DNA from: Chrysophaeum taylorii
Lineage: Eukaryota; Sar; Pelagophyceae; Pelagomonadales; Pelagomonadaceae
Direction: 5' to 3'
Assembly (NCBI GenBank): GCA_029834535.1
Contig: JAQMWT010000036.1
Location: 62,001 to 126,000, forward strand
Length of the DNA stretch: 64,000 bases
The first letter of the stretch is position 1. Every line of letters starts with the position of its first letter. The translations under genes and the position numbers were made by a program. Below the pieces are notes generated by a model that saw only the letters and a program-made list of their open reading frames with translations, was not told the origin of the DNA and ran no database searches. Below, piece by piece: positions 33,705 through 45,325 of this stretch.

Positions 33705-34919
33705 TTACTGCTTATGCTTATTGTTGGGGCCATCGATGTTTTCGACGACGACGACGCGTCCACACAACTTCCGGGGTCCGTTGGAGACATCCGCGCAGAT
33801 CGCCTCGAGGCGGGCTGCGAAGACGGGCCTGGCGAAATGCGAGCGGATATGGTCCCGGGCGGCTCGCCGCATGTCGGCGGCGAGGCGGGGATTGTCGAGG
33901 AGGCGCTGAATAGCGCATGCGAAGGCTCGAGGGTCGGCGTCGACGAGGAAGCCGGTGGTGCCGTCCACAACGGTCTCGAGAGGGCCGCCCGAGTTGACCG
34001 CGAGGACCGGGCAGCCAAGGGCCATCGCCTCGAGCGGGACGATGCCAAAATGTTCCTCGGGCGGCGTGTACACGAGGCAGACGGCCGAGCGCAAGAGTTC
34101 GACGCGACGAGCGTCGGAGATAGACCTTTCGAAGACAACGCGGCCTTGGAGGCCCAAGTCGGCGGCGAGCCGCCGGAGCTCCTCGTGATACTCGACATTT
34201 TCGAGGACGCGCGTGTCGTAGCCGCCGGCAATCGCGAGGTCGATCCCCTCGACGAGCGCGAGCGCCTCGATCGCCAAATCGACGCGCTTCTTTCGTTCGT
34301 ACCTGTTGAGCGAGACGAGATATGGCGGCTTCGTTTTCTGCTGCTCCTCCTCGGATGGAAGCGCGACCGAGGGGTACAAGACGTCGGGGTCGCGTCGCGC
34401 GAGAAACCGGAACGAGCCGCGGAACGCGGCCGCCGTAAACCGCGAATTGACGAGGATCCGGTGAGCGCAGCCCGTGGTCAGCTCCTCGAGGAGATCGAAC
34501 GGGAACCGGTAGACCCGCCGCAGCCACGACCCACGCGACGCGAGGAGCTTGTCGGGAAAGTGGACGTAAAAGATAACTCTCGACCCGATCGCGCGGAGGA
34601 TTGGAACGCACGTCGAGATTTGGTCAACGATGACAACGTCGGCCCGCAACCCGGAAAGCGCCAGGCAGGCCGCCGTGTAGGCGTTCCGCACCGATGCGCA
34701 CAACACGTGCCCACGCCCGCATATTTCGCGCGGCAGAAAGTCTCCTCGAACGCACACGCGCAACGCCCTCGTCGTCTCCGGAAAGGCGTGCGACGGATCG
34801 TGGTGCGCCGTGTAAATGACCACCTCGTGCCCGAGCTCCTGAAGGCTCATGGCGGCGTCCACGATGAGCCGTTCGGCGCCGCCAAGCCCGAGGTCGGGAT
34901 GGACGAAGGCCACCTTCAT
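33705..34919 (-). CDS. ALG2: ALG2 alpha-1,3/1,6-mannosyltransferase
   Basis: 404 residues, single exon, GT4 fold. The start MKVAFVHPDLGLGGAERLIV is typical of ALG2. Other marks: YVHFPDKLLA, NSRFTAAAFR, SLNRYERKKRVDLAIEA, and the GT4 donor motif EHFGIVPLEAMALGCPV. ALG2 adds the second and third mannoses to the dolichol-linked oligosaccharide on the cytosolic face of the ER, for N-glycosylation. Two hydrophobic N-terminal stretches could attach it to the membrane. GGGTAAG in sense orientation lies about 15 bp before the start codon. Confidence 0.92.
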   Translation of the reverse strand: MKVAFVHPDLGLGGAERLIVDAAMSLQELGHEVVIYTAHHDPSHAFPETTRALRVCVRGDFLPREICGRGHVLCASVRNAYTAACLALSGLRADVVIVDQISTCVPILRAIGSRVIFYVHFPDKLLASRGSWLRRVYRFPFDLLEELTTGCAHRILVNSRFTAAAFRGSFRFLARRDPDVLYPSVALPSEEEQQKTKPPYLVSLNRYERKKRVDLAIEALALVEGIDLAIAGGYDTRVLENVEYHEELRRLAADLGLQGRVVFERSISDARRVELLRSAVCLVYTPPEEHFGIVPLEAMALGCPVLAVNSGGPLETVVDGTTGFLVDADPRAFACAIQRLLDNPRLAADMRRAARDHIRSHFARPVFAARLEAICADVSNGPRKLCGRVVVVENIDGPNNKHKQ

Positions 34920-35070
34920 CCTAATATGACGCTTACCCTACTAGAACTTCACTTTACCCTTTACAAGGTTTACTACTCCGGGGCCTTCTTAACCACTTAT
35001 GAGATTAATCCTAAACCCTTGTCGACACGACCCGAGAATGAATAAATCTGTATCTTTTGCGTGGTGACAC

Positions 35071-38000
35071 ATGGCTGACGCCACACGGCCTCATCGGAAC
35101 GCTGCTGGCGACAGCTCGCGTGCTGTCTCCGATCCGCTGGGACTGCTGAGCTTGTTCAACGGCACCTACACGACGGCGGCGGCGTCGACGACCAAGCGCG
35201 ACTCGACAACTACGGTTGGCTCCGTCCGCGGAATGGATATCTGCTTGATGAGCCGCGCAACCACCCCGGTCGAATTGATCGTCGACCCGTCGTCTAAAAA
35301 CGCCGCTGATTCTGTCCAAGACAACAAGGTCAAAGAGCACGTAGATGATTTTAAGCGAGAGTCGACGCGGCGCCGTTGGGAACACGCGAGAACGTCGATG
35401 AACAGAAAGCGGACGCACGATTCAGCGACGCTCGAGCCCCCGCCGCCGCTCTACAAGTGTGTCGTGAGGTGCGACGATCTCGTCGCGTCGCTCGCTCACG
35501 TGTCTTTTTTTTCCCATGCGCAGCTCAAAGAAAGCGCCGTCCGAGGTCATCGAGCCGCCTCTCTCCGGATTCGCGGACCGACCAAAGGCCTTGCCTGCTC
35601 GCCACATCGACGGGATGCTGCCGCCTCCCACCGAACACGAACCGCTAGGATCTATCCCGAAGTGGCTGAGGCACTCCCCCGACGCCATGGCGCCGTCGCA
35701 GCGACCCGAAGTCGAGTGCTCCAAGCGCGTTTATACGTACGGAGACCCGCTACCACTCGAGCAGCCGAACGAAACAGACGAGCTCCGATTCGATTCGTGC
35801 TTTGAGAGCGGAAACTTACTTTCGGCGACGCGCCTGTTCCGTACCGAGGGGGTGAACAAGGAGACCTTGCCTACGGCATCGCGCCAGGTCCACGATCGCA
35901 TCCCGTGGGTGGTCGACCACGAGTACGACCTACAAATGCACCCCGACTTGAAGACGAGCGGCAACACGCAATGGTTCTTCTTTGAAGTGACGAAAACGCG
36001 GCGTCTTGAGCGCTACAGGTTCAACGTGACGAATTTCGCGAAGAGCGACTCCTTGTATCTCGAAGGCATGCAGCCAATCGTGTACTCGACAAAGGCGGCT
36101 GCCACGATGGGCATTGGGTGGCGGCGCGCCGGCACCGTCCTTTGCTACTCGAAGAACCCGTCGGATGTGCATCGCCAGCAAGTCTGCGACATGTTGGAAG
36201 CCGTCGACACGGGCGACGGCGACATTGATGACGGCGAGAGTACCGCAAGCGGAAGCGCGAGCGATGACTCCGACGACGAAGCCACCTCGCCCGTCGCCCC
36301 GGCGCAAGGTGGTGCCAGCTCTCGCCAGAGAGACTCGTTTTCAAAGAACAAGAAAACCAAGGGGGGGACGCACACTATGTCCTTTGACCTCGAGTTTGAG
36401 TTTGAAGACGACGTCGTATACCTCGCATATTCACACCCGTACACGTACACGGACTTGCAACACTTCCTCAACCAGTTGATGAGCAATCCTAAGACCCAAC
36501 ACATGTGCACGAGGAGGGTGCTCTGTAATACCATCGCCGGCAACCGATGCGACCTTCTTACGATCACCGCCCCACCCTACATCAAACCGAAAGTAGCAGC
36601 AACCGAAGATGATGCTCGAACTAACGCGGACAACAACAACAACAAGGACGGGGAATCCTCCGATACGGCGTCGTCGTCCTCACATGAGCGTCGTCTTCTC
36701 GTCATTTCGGCACGAGTTCATCCAGGGGAGTCGAACTCGTCGTGGATCATGCAAGGAATGCTGGAATTTTTGACCAGCATCCATCCCGCCGCCGTTGTCC
36801 TCCGGAAGCACTTCGTGTTTAAAGTTGTGCCGATGCTCAATCCCGATGGAGTCATCAACGGTAACTACCGATGTTCTCTCTCGGGCCAGGACCTGAACCG
36901 TCATTGGCATTTACCATGCCGTAACGACCACCCGACGATCGCCGCATTCAAGCACTTGATTCAGGCGTATCAGAGTCGCGATGAGTCGCGCGTCGCCTTG
37001 TTCTGCGATTTGCACGGCCACTCGCGGGCTCAGGGGCTGTTTTTATACGGCATCCTGAGTACTGCCGATAAGCAACCGAGCCAACCTCCCAAAAAAGTAC
37101 GCAATAGTGTCATGACGCTCCGAATCGCGGCGGCATTGGCTGTGAAAAAATGCGGTGGAGGCGGCGTTGCTGGCAAGGACACTTCCACTACGATGGGTGC
37201 AGAAAGCAACGCTGATTCACGCGCACCAAATGGTGATACGAGCAGTGCGAGAACATGCACGTCGCCGGCGGCGACGAAGTCCAAGACAACCGAAAGCCAG
37301 GACGCGGTCGACACCAACGAGAGTGACGGTGGATCAGCCCGATTTAAGACCAGAGCGAAAAAGACGTTTCGCGCTGGCGATCCACGGCTGTTCCCTATTA
37401 TGCTGGCGAAGCGCACGCCAGGCATCTTCACCAAAAAAAGGACATCGTTCAAACTTGGTCGCGGTAAGTCGTGCACCGCCCGCGCAGTCGTGTGCCGGGA
37501 ACTCGGCGTCCGGCGGTCGTACACGCTCGAAGCTAGTTTTTGTGGTGGCGTTGGTGGCATTTATCAAGAGTCGCAGTTCACAACAAGAGACCTAATGCAC
37601 ATGGGGCGTCAGTGGTGCCTGACTTTGGTGGACTTCTTTGGGCTCAACGAGGAAGTGGTGACGATGGTAAAGTTATCCAAGATTGCTTCGGGAAGAGATG
37701 TTCTTAAGTCGGGAGACACTTCAACATCATCGCATGTGAGCAAGACGTCTGCTGCTCCAAACGCCCCTCCGGCGGCTTCAACTCCCTTTCAGGAAGAGGC
37801 TTCGCACGACCCTTCAAAACTGCGAGGGCGAAATCGCAGGACTAACTCGCACACTGGCAACCATAGTGGTAGCAACGCCGCTAGCAAACGACCGTCGCGT
37901 CCTCACACCACAAACAGCGGCAGCCGGAGGCGCAACCAGGTCCCGCTACTCGAGGACAAGATGCCGAAAGACGACGCGGCTGTTCTCGCGGAACCAAGGC

Positions 38001-38888
38001 GCAATGCCGAGCCTGTTGTTGCGCCAACTCCGAAGACCGATGCCCTCTCAGAAATTGTCGTGCCGGCCATCGATAGCGTTTCCGCGCGAGCCCGTGTTCA
38101 GGAGCTCGAGCTCGGGGCCGAATTCCGCACGTCAACTGATTCGAACCCGCTCTCTTCTTCCATGAAAGCTCACGGGATCGATATGGCTGCTTTCTCTGCC
38201 ATCGCCCAAGAAGCGGACCAGGTGTGTGTTGTCTCGATTTCGATCCCCCAAGTGCCATGCTTCCCGCCCGCAGCTCCTCAGAGAAACCGAGGGCCTCACT
38301 CTCGACTCTCCCGCGCTCTGGGTAGCCTACGATGGAATCAACGATGAGGCGAACGCGAAGGATGAAATCGACCTCAGCGTCATCGTCAAGACTCCAACGT
38401 CACGCCCGAAAGAGAGCTTTTTGTGTAGAACGCTGCAAGCCGAGCCAGGTCCGCAAGGAAAATGGCCAGCTTCGCCAGGTGAAGCTTCCCTTACGAAAAT
38501 TACGGGAGCGACGCATTCAAGCATGACCAGCCATACCATTGAAAAATCTGGGATAAACGAATCAAGTGCGTATGATGATTCGAGAAAAGCGAACGTGTAC
38601 GCATCGAGCAGATGCCTGGAGAATATGGAGCCGTCGGCGTCGAGAGACGTCAAAACGGATGATCCGCCCCCCCAAAGCGACGACTCTCTTGGACTCCCAC
38701 CTCTCGAAACACCACAGCAAAAGCCTGAACACGTGAATAACGAAGGCGATGACGAAAAGCGACCCCTCGACAAAACACGACCCGCCGAGCAAGCACCGTC
38801 CCGCCCGCCTTTGAGCAGTCCAAGCAAGCGAGGACGGCAGCATTCATCCCGACGTACTATTGTCGAAAATGCGGGCGTATGCTGCTGA
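35071..38888 (+). CDS. Cytosolic carboxypeptidase (CCP/AGBL), tubulin deglutamylase family
   Basis: M14D metallocarboxypeptidase of about 1,236 residues in three exons (35071-35468, 35524-38221, 38274-38888; introns of 55 and 52 nt keep frame). The CCP N-domain is visible (NTQWFFFEVTKTRR, then YSHPYTYTDLQHFL). Zinc ligands are in ARVHPGESNSSW and CDLHGHSRAQG, and the catalytic Glu in RSYTLEASFCG. Substrate-pocket segments NPDGVINGNYR and LSGQDLNRHW are intact. These enzymes trim glutamates from tubulin tails, mainly in axonemes, which fits a flagellate that also encodes outer-arm dynein. A long disordered C-terminal tail is rich in Ser/Pro. The exact first donor (35469 or a few bases earlier) is uncertain. 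Confidence 0.87.
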
Positions 38889-39181
38889 TCAACGCTGCTA
38901 GTCAGTCTAATGCCCCCAGAGACAAAGTAGGAAGCTGAGAGCTGCGGCGTCCGTGGCGCCGCGTGGAGCTCCAAATGTAATATGGCCTTCTTGCGCCGGT
39001 GGCCTTTGCGCCCGGATGGCTTTTAAACGGATCGTTTTGACCTCCAGACTCTCGGAGTGAAGCCGGCAGCGATAGGCATTGATTCCCCCCGTATAAAAGC
39101 AACTCACAACGGCCGCAAGCGTCAGTCAGTTTCGCGCTGGCCGTCGCGCACATACTAATATGTACGAGTATCTTGGAGGTG

Positions 39182-39793
39182 ATGAAAGAGAGCAATCACG
39201 TGTTCGAGGAGGACTATCAATCCGACGGCGAAGTAAGCGTGGAAGAACCCGAGCCGCCGTGCGACGATGAAGAAGTTGTACATGCACCGACGCCCTGCGG
39301 CGATGAAGTTATTGAATTCCAAATGATGGAGAACACCACAACGCCGACCCCTCCGACGGCGGATTTGATTATTTCCTCGCCGACGGGCTCGGATTTTTTT
39401 TTTCCTGAAACGACTGATCACACCGACCTCACCGAACGCGCCGATCTGGCAGTCATCGAAGTCTGCAACCTAGAGACCTCATCGGATAATCGAGAGGTTG
39501 CGTCGAATGTTGAAGGCCCTGTGCCGCAGCTCGAGATGGCGGAAGATCCCGCCGACGCCCAATATGCCTTGTCAACGAGTAAGAAGCCCGAGTCGGTTAG
39601 AACGTTTGAGAGCGAGACGAAGCCAAGTCGACGTTGGAGGTTGGCCGTCTTTTCCCGTTCCGAGAAAAAAATGACTTTGCCTCGCGAGCCACGATCGTGC
39701 GCACCATCATCAATGCCGGAACGTACTACTGGCACCAAGGCAGCGTCTTGCAAGCAGATAGTTGTCGCTCCTCGAGCAGAATCAGCATCATGA
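39182..39793 (+). CDS. Possible acidic hypothetical protein
   Basis: Open frame of about 203 residues from ATG 39182; a TTG lies three codons upstream in the same frame. Strongly acidic first 120 residues, then a basic C-terminal third; no domain recognised. Codon use is less GC-biased than in neighbours. A following frame up to 40091 ends in a hydrophobic segment (IICVLLGLCACLG) and is trailed by AACAATAAAA, so a spliced longer product with a membrane tail is possible but not shown. Confidence 0.3.
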   Translation: MKESNHVFEEDYQSDGEVSVEEPEPPCDDEEVVHAPTPCGDEVIEFQMMENTTTPTPPTADLIISSPTGSDFFFPETTDHTDLTERADLAVIEVCNLETSSDNREVASNVEGPVPQLEMAEDPADAQYALSTSKKPESVRTFESETKPSRRWRLAVFSRSEKKMTLPREPRSCAPSSMPERTTGTKAASCKQIVVAPRAESAS

Positions 39794-40244
39794 TCGTCGT
39801 TTCCTGAGTCATCCGCCTCGTTATGGCTGCTGTTTCGCCGACGTTCAATGGTCTGCATATCGATTACTCATCCGCTCGCGTTTCTCCAGTCGCCCATTAT
39901 CAGCCGCTGCCATGCACGGAAGACTACGGTCACGTAGTGCTTTCGTGAAACTGAACGGTCCGCCTCGACGCACGAGAGGTATTTATAATATATGGCCAAT
40001 GTTTGTGAGAATGGTACACGCCATCATCTGCGTGCTATTGGGTTTGTGCGCGTGCCTCGGGTCACATACGTCCGTCTCACTTGAATTGTAACAATAAAAA
40101 CAAGAGGCGGCAAGGTTGACGTTATGAGCCGATCTTTAGGAGGGAGTTTTTGCATTAGGTTCGGCTCGTAAGCTCCGCTTAAAACGTAGTGGGCCGGTGA
40201 GGAGCCAGAAAGGGAAAAAAGGATGTGGAACTACTCTCGGTTAG

Positions 40245-40434
40245 TTAGCGGAAGCTGGTCAATGTCGCACCAATCGGGTTGATATCCTCGCGCTTGTGTC
40301 CTTTGCACGTCGCGTACAAGTCGACGTGGGAATTGTCGTATTTGTGGAGTTCGGCAAGCTTCCTGTCGTCAAATTCAATCCTTGCGATACAATCGCCACT
40401 TTGGAGCCCCAATCCTCGACGTAGTTGAGTGAGT
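40245..40434 (-). pseudogene. Orphan exon-like fragment ending in a stop codon
   Basis: After an AG at about 40440, the minus strand reads VKLTQLRRGLGLQSGDCIAR and continues to DINPIGATLTSFR and TAA at 40247-40245, about 63 residues of coherent mixed sequence. A consensus acceptor (TTAAG before GTC) precedes it. I could not place a matching upstream exon, so it may be the last exon of a real gene or a remnant. No family recognised. Confidence 0.35.
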
Positions 40435-40699
40435 TTGACCTTAAGGCCGCCGTAGCGGCATGTGTTTTTGAGTCACGTCACTCCTGGGGGCCGTGGCGAG
40501 ACTCTCTTGCAGTAAGGTATTGTATCGTGGGGCGTCCTGGGCAAAGCCCGTTGAGAGATTCCGAACGCAGATCTAATAGCGCAAGAGGATCGTGAAGGCA
40601 GACGCGCAGGTACGGATTGCATGCGCACGTATAGTAACGGTAGTATTTCGGGAGAACAATATTGCGGCAGAAATCAACCCCCATTGATAATGGCGCTCG

Positions 40700-40866
40700 T
40701 TGACGGTTTTGTTCGAGCCGAGATTATTACTCATGTTGATAAAAGGACACATCCTGTTTCAAGAGTCTTCGACAGAGCCGAGGAAGACTGTGTGCATGGA
40801 CATATTGGGTCGCGCAGCGACAATGTTTTGCACAGACAAGACGAACGGGGGCTTGTGCTGTGTTAG
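40700..40866 (+). pseudogene. Possible remnant of a P-type ATPase phosphorylation site
   Basis: Reads MDILGRAATMFCTDKTN, similar to the segment around the phosphorylated aspartate of P-type ATPases (ETLGRVT.IC.DKTGTL). The invariant Gly after DKT is Asn here and the rest of the domain is absent, so the piece looks broken or is a chance match. Confidence 0.3.
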
Positions 40867-43800
40867 CACTCGCCTTCGTGCCGTCGGCTTTGCCCGTGAT
40901 GGCGTTAACCAATGGCATCCAGATGAACCTGAACATTGGTTCCGAGGAGCTGATACTCTGCAGACATTTCTTTTTTTGTGGGCATCGAGCGTGTATGAAA
41001 GGCAGTTGGGTCGTCCGATCAGGAATATCAAGTTTAAAAACGGTCGACCACCGATCCCCTCGCTGGAAAGTGCGCGACGAAGTTCACGACGAAAGTATCC
41101 AATGACGGGGTATAGGTTTCGAGATCGACGCAAGCACGACGCGAGCTGGCGTCTCGACGCTTGGCTGACTGACACGTTCGAAGCACGAACGATCATCACG
41201 CTCATTTTTCTGTACCGAAGTGCGCGACCTGACGGAAGGCGAACGCGAGCGATTTATAAAGGTGATCGAGAACATATTATGCTCAGAATTTTGGTAAACG
41301 AAGGCCAAGATCTGCCTTTTTTATTCGTTCATCCGTCTGGCTCATGCAAATCCGTCTTGAGGCGTTAGAAGCCGACAAGCAACTTCTGGCGTGCCAATGC
41401 GTTGTTGCCCATTAAACGTTCCGTTATACATTATTGACTGCAAGTATAGGCCCTTCCTTTGCATTGATGCACCCATCATATGTTTGGGAAGTGTGATGCA
41501 GATGATCAACCCGATCACCAGGTTGCATTCCACGACAGTGTTACTAAGCATTGCTGGGGTGCGACGCTCGGTGTCAAATTTTTGGTATGAAGTGGGCGGA
41601 GAAGTCGAAGAGAGGATTTCTTCAGGTAGATCGACTTCAACAAATTCGAGAACATCACCGACACCGGCCGCTGGGCATCCGGGGAATACGGCTCCGAAAA
41701 GTGAACAGGAGAGAGGGACCGTGCAAGTCAAACAGACTCGCACCAAGTCTTGGGATCTTAAGCGTCAACCGTCAAACATTTTTGGACGAATGCGTCGGTG
41801 CATTATTCTATGTCTTCGTGCCATGTTCTTCCCACATACTGCTACACATATAAGTTCTGGAGGATAAAGAAAAAGTCTTCATTTTGAAGATGCGTTTTTG
41901 CCACTGTGGAGCAAGTCTGAATTGCGATTTTAAGCACGAAGGTGTTCGGGCCTGGATGCGAGCCACCTCACCCTATTACCTATATTAGTGAGAGTAAAAC
42001 CCGGAGCAATGCATCTGGTGACGTACCTCGTTCATTGGTACCCACGGGCTGGGGCATGTTTTTCTTGCGCGGGCCTTTGGCTTTACGATGTGCTGGTGCC
42101 GGTGCTGGAGCTCGTGACGTCGCCGATTCTTGATCGCTCGAAATGCGCTGTAAAGTGCTGCGCCGTTTAGCAACCCCCTTGATGTTCGGCATGGTGGAGA
42201 TGCTGATGCACGTTGTCTCCAAGGGCGAGTCTTGACAATCAATCTAGGTAAGGAAGCATCGTGCCGTGCGAAAGCGTCTAAGATGCATCTGACCTCGCTA
42301 GTCACTTTGTCGGAGAGCGACTAGTCCTTGGCTGAGACACTCCCCGATGCGCGTTGCTCACTCCGACATAGATTATTCATTGTGTCTATTCTCATCTCGA
42401 AGGCTGGGCGGTGTGCTGAATCACAGCATTTCCATCCAGGCTCTAAGCCTCGCGTTGTCATCGCGACTGTGTCCAGCTCAACCCGCAGCGCGTAAAGGAA
42501 GGTCATATGGTCGGGGATGCTTGCTCTGTTTTCTCGCGGCACTACACTCTTGTGCGTGAGTCCTCGTCGCTACCCTCTGCCGCGCGAAGGATTCACGCGA
42601 CCACCATAGACGCGCCGAGTCGTCGGACTCCAGCAATGACATGCGTGGACTTCACGGCGAAGGACCAAAAAGCACGAAATCCAATAGTCGTGAGTGACTG
42701 AGATGTCGATCCTGAACTCTACAACATCAGCCGGAGTGAATGAGCAACGACTTCACCGTATTAACGGGCCGGGAGCGTGCTCGGGCAGTGGCGCGTATCT
42801 CGAGCTCCTCGCATGCAAAGTTGGGATTCGGTGATTGACACCTCGCTCACTGGTGTCGTGCGAGGTGTGCTGACGGTGGGCTCGGCGTGCGGCGGGTGGG
42901 CGTCAACATAGCCCATGAGCTTGGTCTCCTTCGCGAGAAACGGTGTTGGATTTTAGCGCGGGGGATGATTCTTCTGTCCTTTCTTATGAACTTTGATGCC
43001 GAAGCACCACGCAATAGTCGCCGACGCCAGAACTTTGGCGCAGAAGAGCCCACAAAGGGCTCCCGGAGGCATGAGCCTCGATTGGTTCTGGCTCTATCAT
43101 CATCGGGTCTTGGCGAAATACCTGGGCCCTCGAAGACGACCGCTCCAAGAACTCGAGCAACTCCGCCTCTTGCCCCGGTACTTGCTCCCTGCGAGGTGCT
43201 GCGCTTGTTGCTGTGCTTCATACCTTCGGACCATCGTGGATGCCCGGCGTGCTCAAGCTTTTGCTCGAGGTCGTCAAGTACATCGAGCACTTCGGCCCCA
43301 CCCGCGTCAAGAAACGAAACAGCCGCTACTAGCCGGTGTGGCCCGAGTCATCATTCCCATAATGCCGACTACCCCATCGACGACTCCTTTAGCTTGGAGC
43401 TCACACGCGAACCCCGGTCTTACATGCGCTACGATTTCGATGTGTTGGCCCGGGCGACCCGTGTGGGCCGGGTTACCCGGGCATGATTCTCTTGTCTCTT
43501 GACCCGTCCCTCTTCTTCCGGATCATCGTGGATCCTCGCATCGACCTCGAGTTCTCACGCGTCCGCATTACAACGAAAAGGTACCTAGACATCTGATCGA
43601 CGCTTGTCGGGTCACGGCGTCCTCGTAGGATCGCCTCTCCACCAGCTTCACCTCGTCCCAGCTCCGCACTTCCGATACCCAGGCCGTGATGTTTGACCAA
43701 TACTTTTGGCTCATTTTCTCCAGCTCGCACGGCCCTTGTGGCTACCTGCATACTGGGCACTAATAACGCCGTTCTCGACGCTCACGCCAAGACCCTCCTT

Positions 43801-44703
43801 AGAAAGTTCCATTTCCTCGACCGCGGACAAGTACGGACACCTGGCATAAGGACTTGCTCGGCCGCATCCTCACGTCACTCCGCAAGGCCGACATCCCCGG
43901 CCCCGTCCGAGGTCTTCGGCATCTTTGTTGATGTCGACGCCCCTGCTGTCCGCTCGCGCCTCTACGGCCGGTATCAAGGCAACCTCGCTCAACGAAATCT
44001 CGTGCCTGATATTCTCGTCACACTCGACAGTGAGCAGCTCAGTGACTTCAAGATGCTTGCCTGGGGCACGTTCTACACTCCGAGCGTATCCCTCCAAAAC
44101 TCTCCCTTTCGATCGACTCTCGGCACACGTCCACAGGGCCTACGTTATTCAACATGCTCCCACCATCAACGCCACCATCTGCCCGCCTGGCGCCGCGCCC
44201 CCATCCGGTCTCCCCCGTCGAGCAGCGGCTATGCAGCTACGATGGCCTCGTCTAGTGCGGCATGCCACGAACTCGCCGAAATCTGCGCTGCACGAATCGC
44301 CGCGCGGACGTGCCAGTAGAAAGTGGCTGTGCCAAATTCAAAGGCGGTACAAGTTCGCCGCGTCTACCGCGATTTGGATTTATCGCCAATGAGAACTCTG
44401 GGCCGTCTTCGCTGCGCCCTTACCGCCCTCAGCCACGTCGCCACCTCGAGTAGACAGCACGCAGGCTTCACGCAGCAGGACACCTCACTCCGTCGCACGC
44501 ACGTCTGGCGGCAAAACGCGTACGCCCCCGACTTTCACGTAGCCACCAGACTTATCCTCTCGATCCCGCAATGGTCCCCCGTCTTGTTCTGGTTCGTAGC
44601 ATCAACACAATTGCCCTCTCCTCAAATAAAAAAATCGGTGCTCCTCGAAGAAGCAGGAGAGGAGGAAGTAGAAGTGACGATTCCGACAGAGCGGTGAGTC
44701 CGA

Positions 44704-45285
44704 TCATGGGCTCGACGCCTTTTGCACGCCATTCGGATTCAAACGGCAGATCTGGATGTTGAGGGCAGTGGCGAAGACGAGCCAGGCGACGTACGGATAA
44801 AGCAATGGCGCAGTGCCCGGCGCGGCCGCCGAAAAGGACGGGATGATGACCCCGAGCGAAGCGAGAAGGATCCCGTTAATAAGGACGCCCGCACGCAGCG
44901 CTCTGAGGCCGAAAAACACAGGTGCCCACAGGAGGTTGAGCGCGTGATGCGCAAGCGCGAGGCGCAACTCTGGACACAAAGCGCCCTTGACGCTCGCTAC
45001 GCGGGACGCGGCCAGACCGAGCAGAGCGTAGAGGAGGGTCCACGTGGGCGCGAAGATTCGGTTGTTTGGGGTCCATTTCGGCTTGGCGAGGTCGGTCGTG
45101 TACCAGGAGTCGATGGCGCGGCCCACAAACGGCACGCCAACGGTTCCGCTCGCGACGCACCCGACGACCCACGGCAGTGCGCTGCACGTAGGGACCGCGC
45201 GCGCGCGACCCCTCGCCGGTCTCGGTGTGAAGGGCGACACAAGGGCGGTGGCGAGTCCGAAGGAGAGGAAGGCGTGCTTCAACAT
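44704..45285 (-). CDS. TspO/MBR (translocator) family protein
   Basis: 193 residues, five transmembrane segments. Family residues: DLAKPKWTPNNRIFAPTWT, then LYALLG, HHALNLLWAPVFFGLRA, and the last helix PYVAWLVFATALNIQICRLN. TspO proteins bind porphyrins and sterols and act in stress and tetrapyrrole handling. The added N-terminus (MLKHAFLSFGLATALVSPFT plus an Arg-rich stretch) resembles a signal plus transit peptide, which would send it to the plastid or ER; plain hydrophobic character is all that can be seen. Single exon. Confidence 0.88.
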   Translation of the reverse strand: MLKHAFLSFGLATALVSPFTPRPARGRARAVPTCSALPWVVGCVASGTVGVPFVGRAIDSWYTTDLAKPKWTPNNRIFAPTWTLLYALLGLAASRVASVKGALCPELRLALAHHALNLLWAPVFFGLRALRAGVLINGILLASLGVIIPSFSAAAPGTAPLLYPYVAWLVFATALNIQICRLNPNGVQKASSP

Positions 45286-45325
45286 GAGACTTATTCACTC
45301 CTCCTAAACCCTCGGTAAAAAAGAA
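45286..45325. promoter_or_regulatory. Very short divergent promoter with telobox-like motif
   Basis: Just 40 bp separate the TspO and PH-protein start codons. It contains CCTAAACCCT (45303-45312), similar to the telobox of plant promoters. Confidence 0.5.

Larger units (their letters stand above)
39794..44703. other. Gene-poor interval with exon-like and decayed fragments
   Basis: Nearly 5 kb without a gene I can defend. Base composition is more A/T-rich before 42.8 kb. Short stretches look once-coding: a minus-strand exon-like end at 40245-40434, a P-type ATPase-like piece at 40700-40866, and a segment near 41212-41307 reading LTEGERERFIKVIENILC. Between 43 and 44.6 kb several frames alternate with GC-rich codon patterns, for example VPDILVTLDSEQLSDFKM near 44005, but no splice model joined them. 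Confidence 0.5.

Noticed and set aside
33714-35045. 443-residue plus-strand frame
   Set aside because: Antisense to ALG2.
43693-44319. 208-residue frame with fairly regular codons
   Set aside because: No start context, promoter or splice partners recognised, no family match; left within the gene-poor block rather than called a gene.
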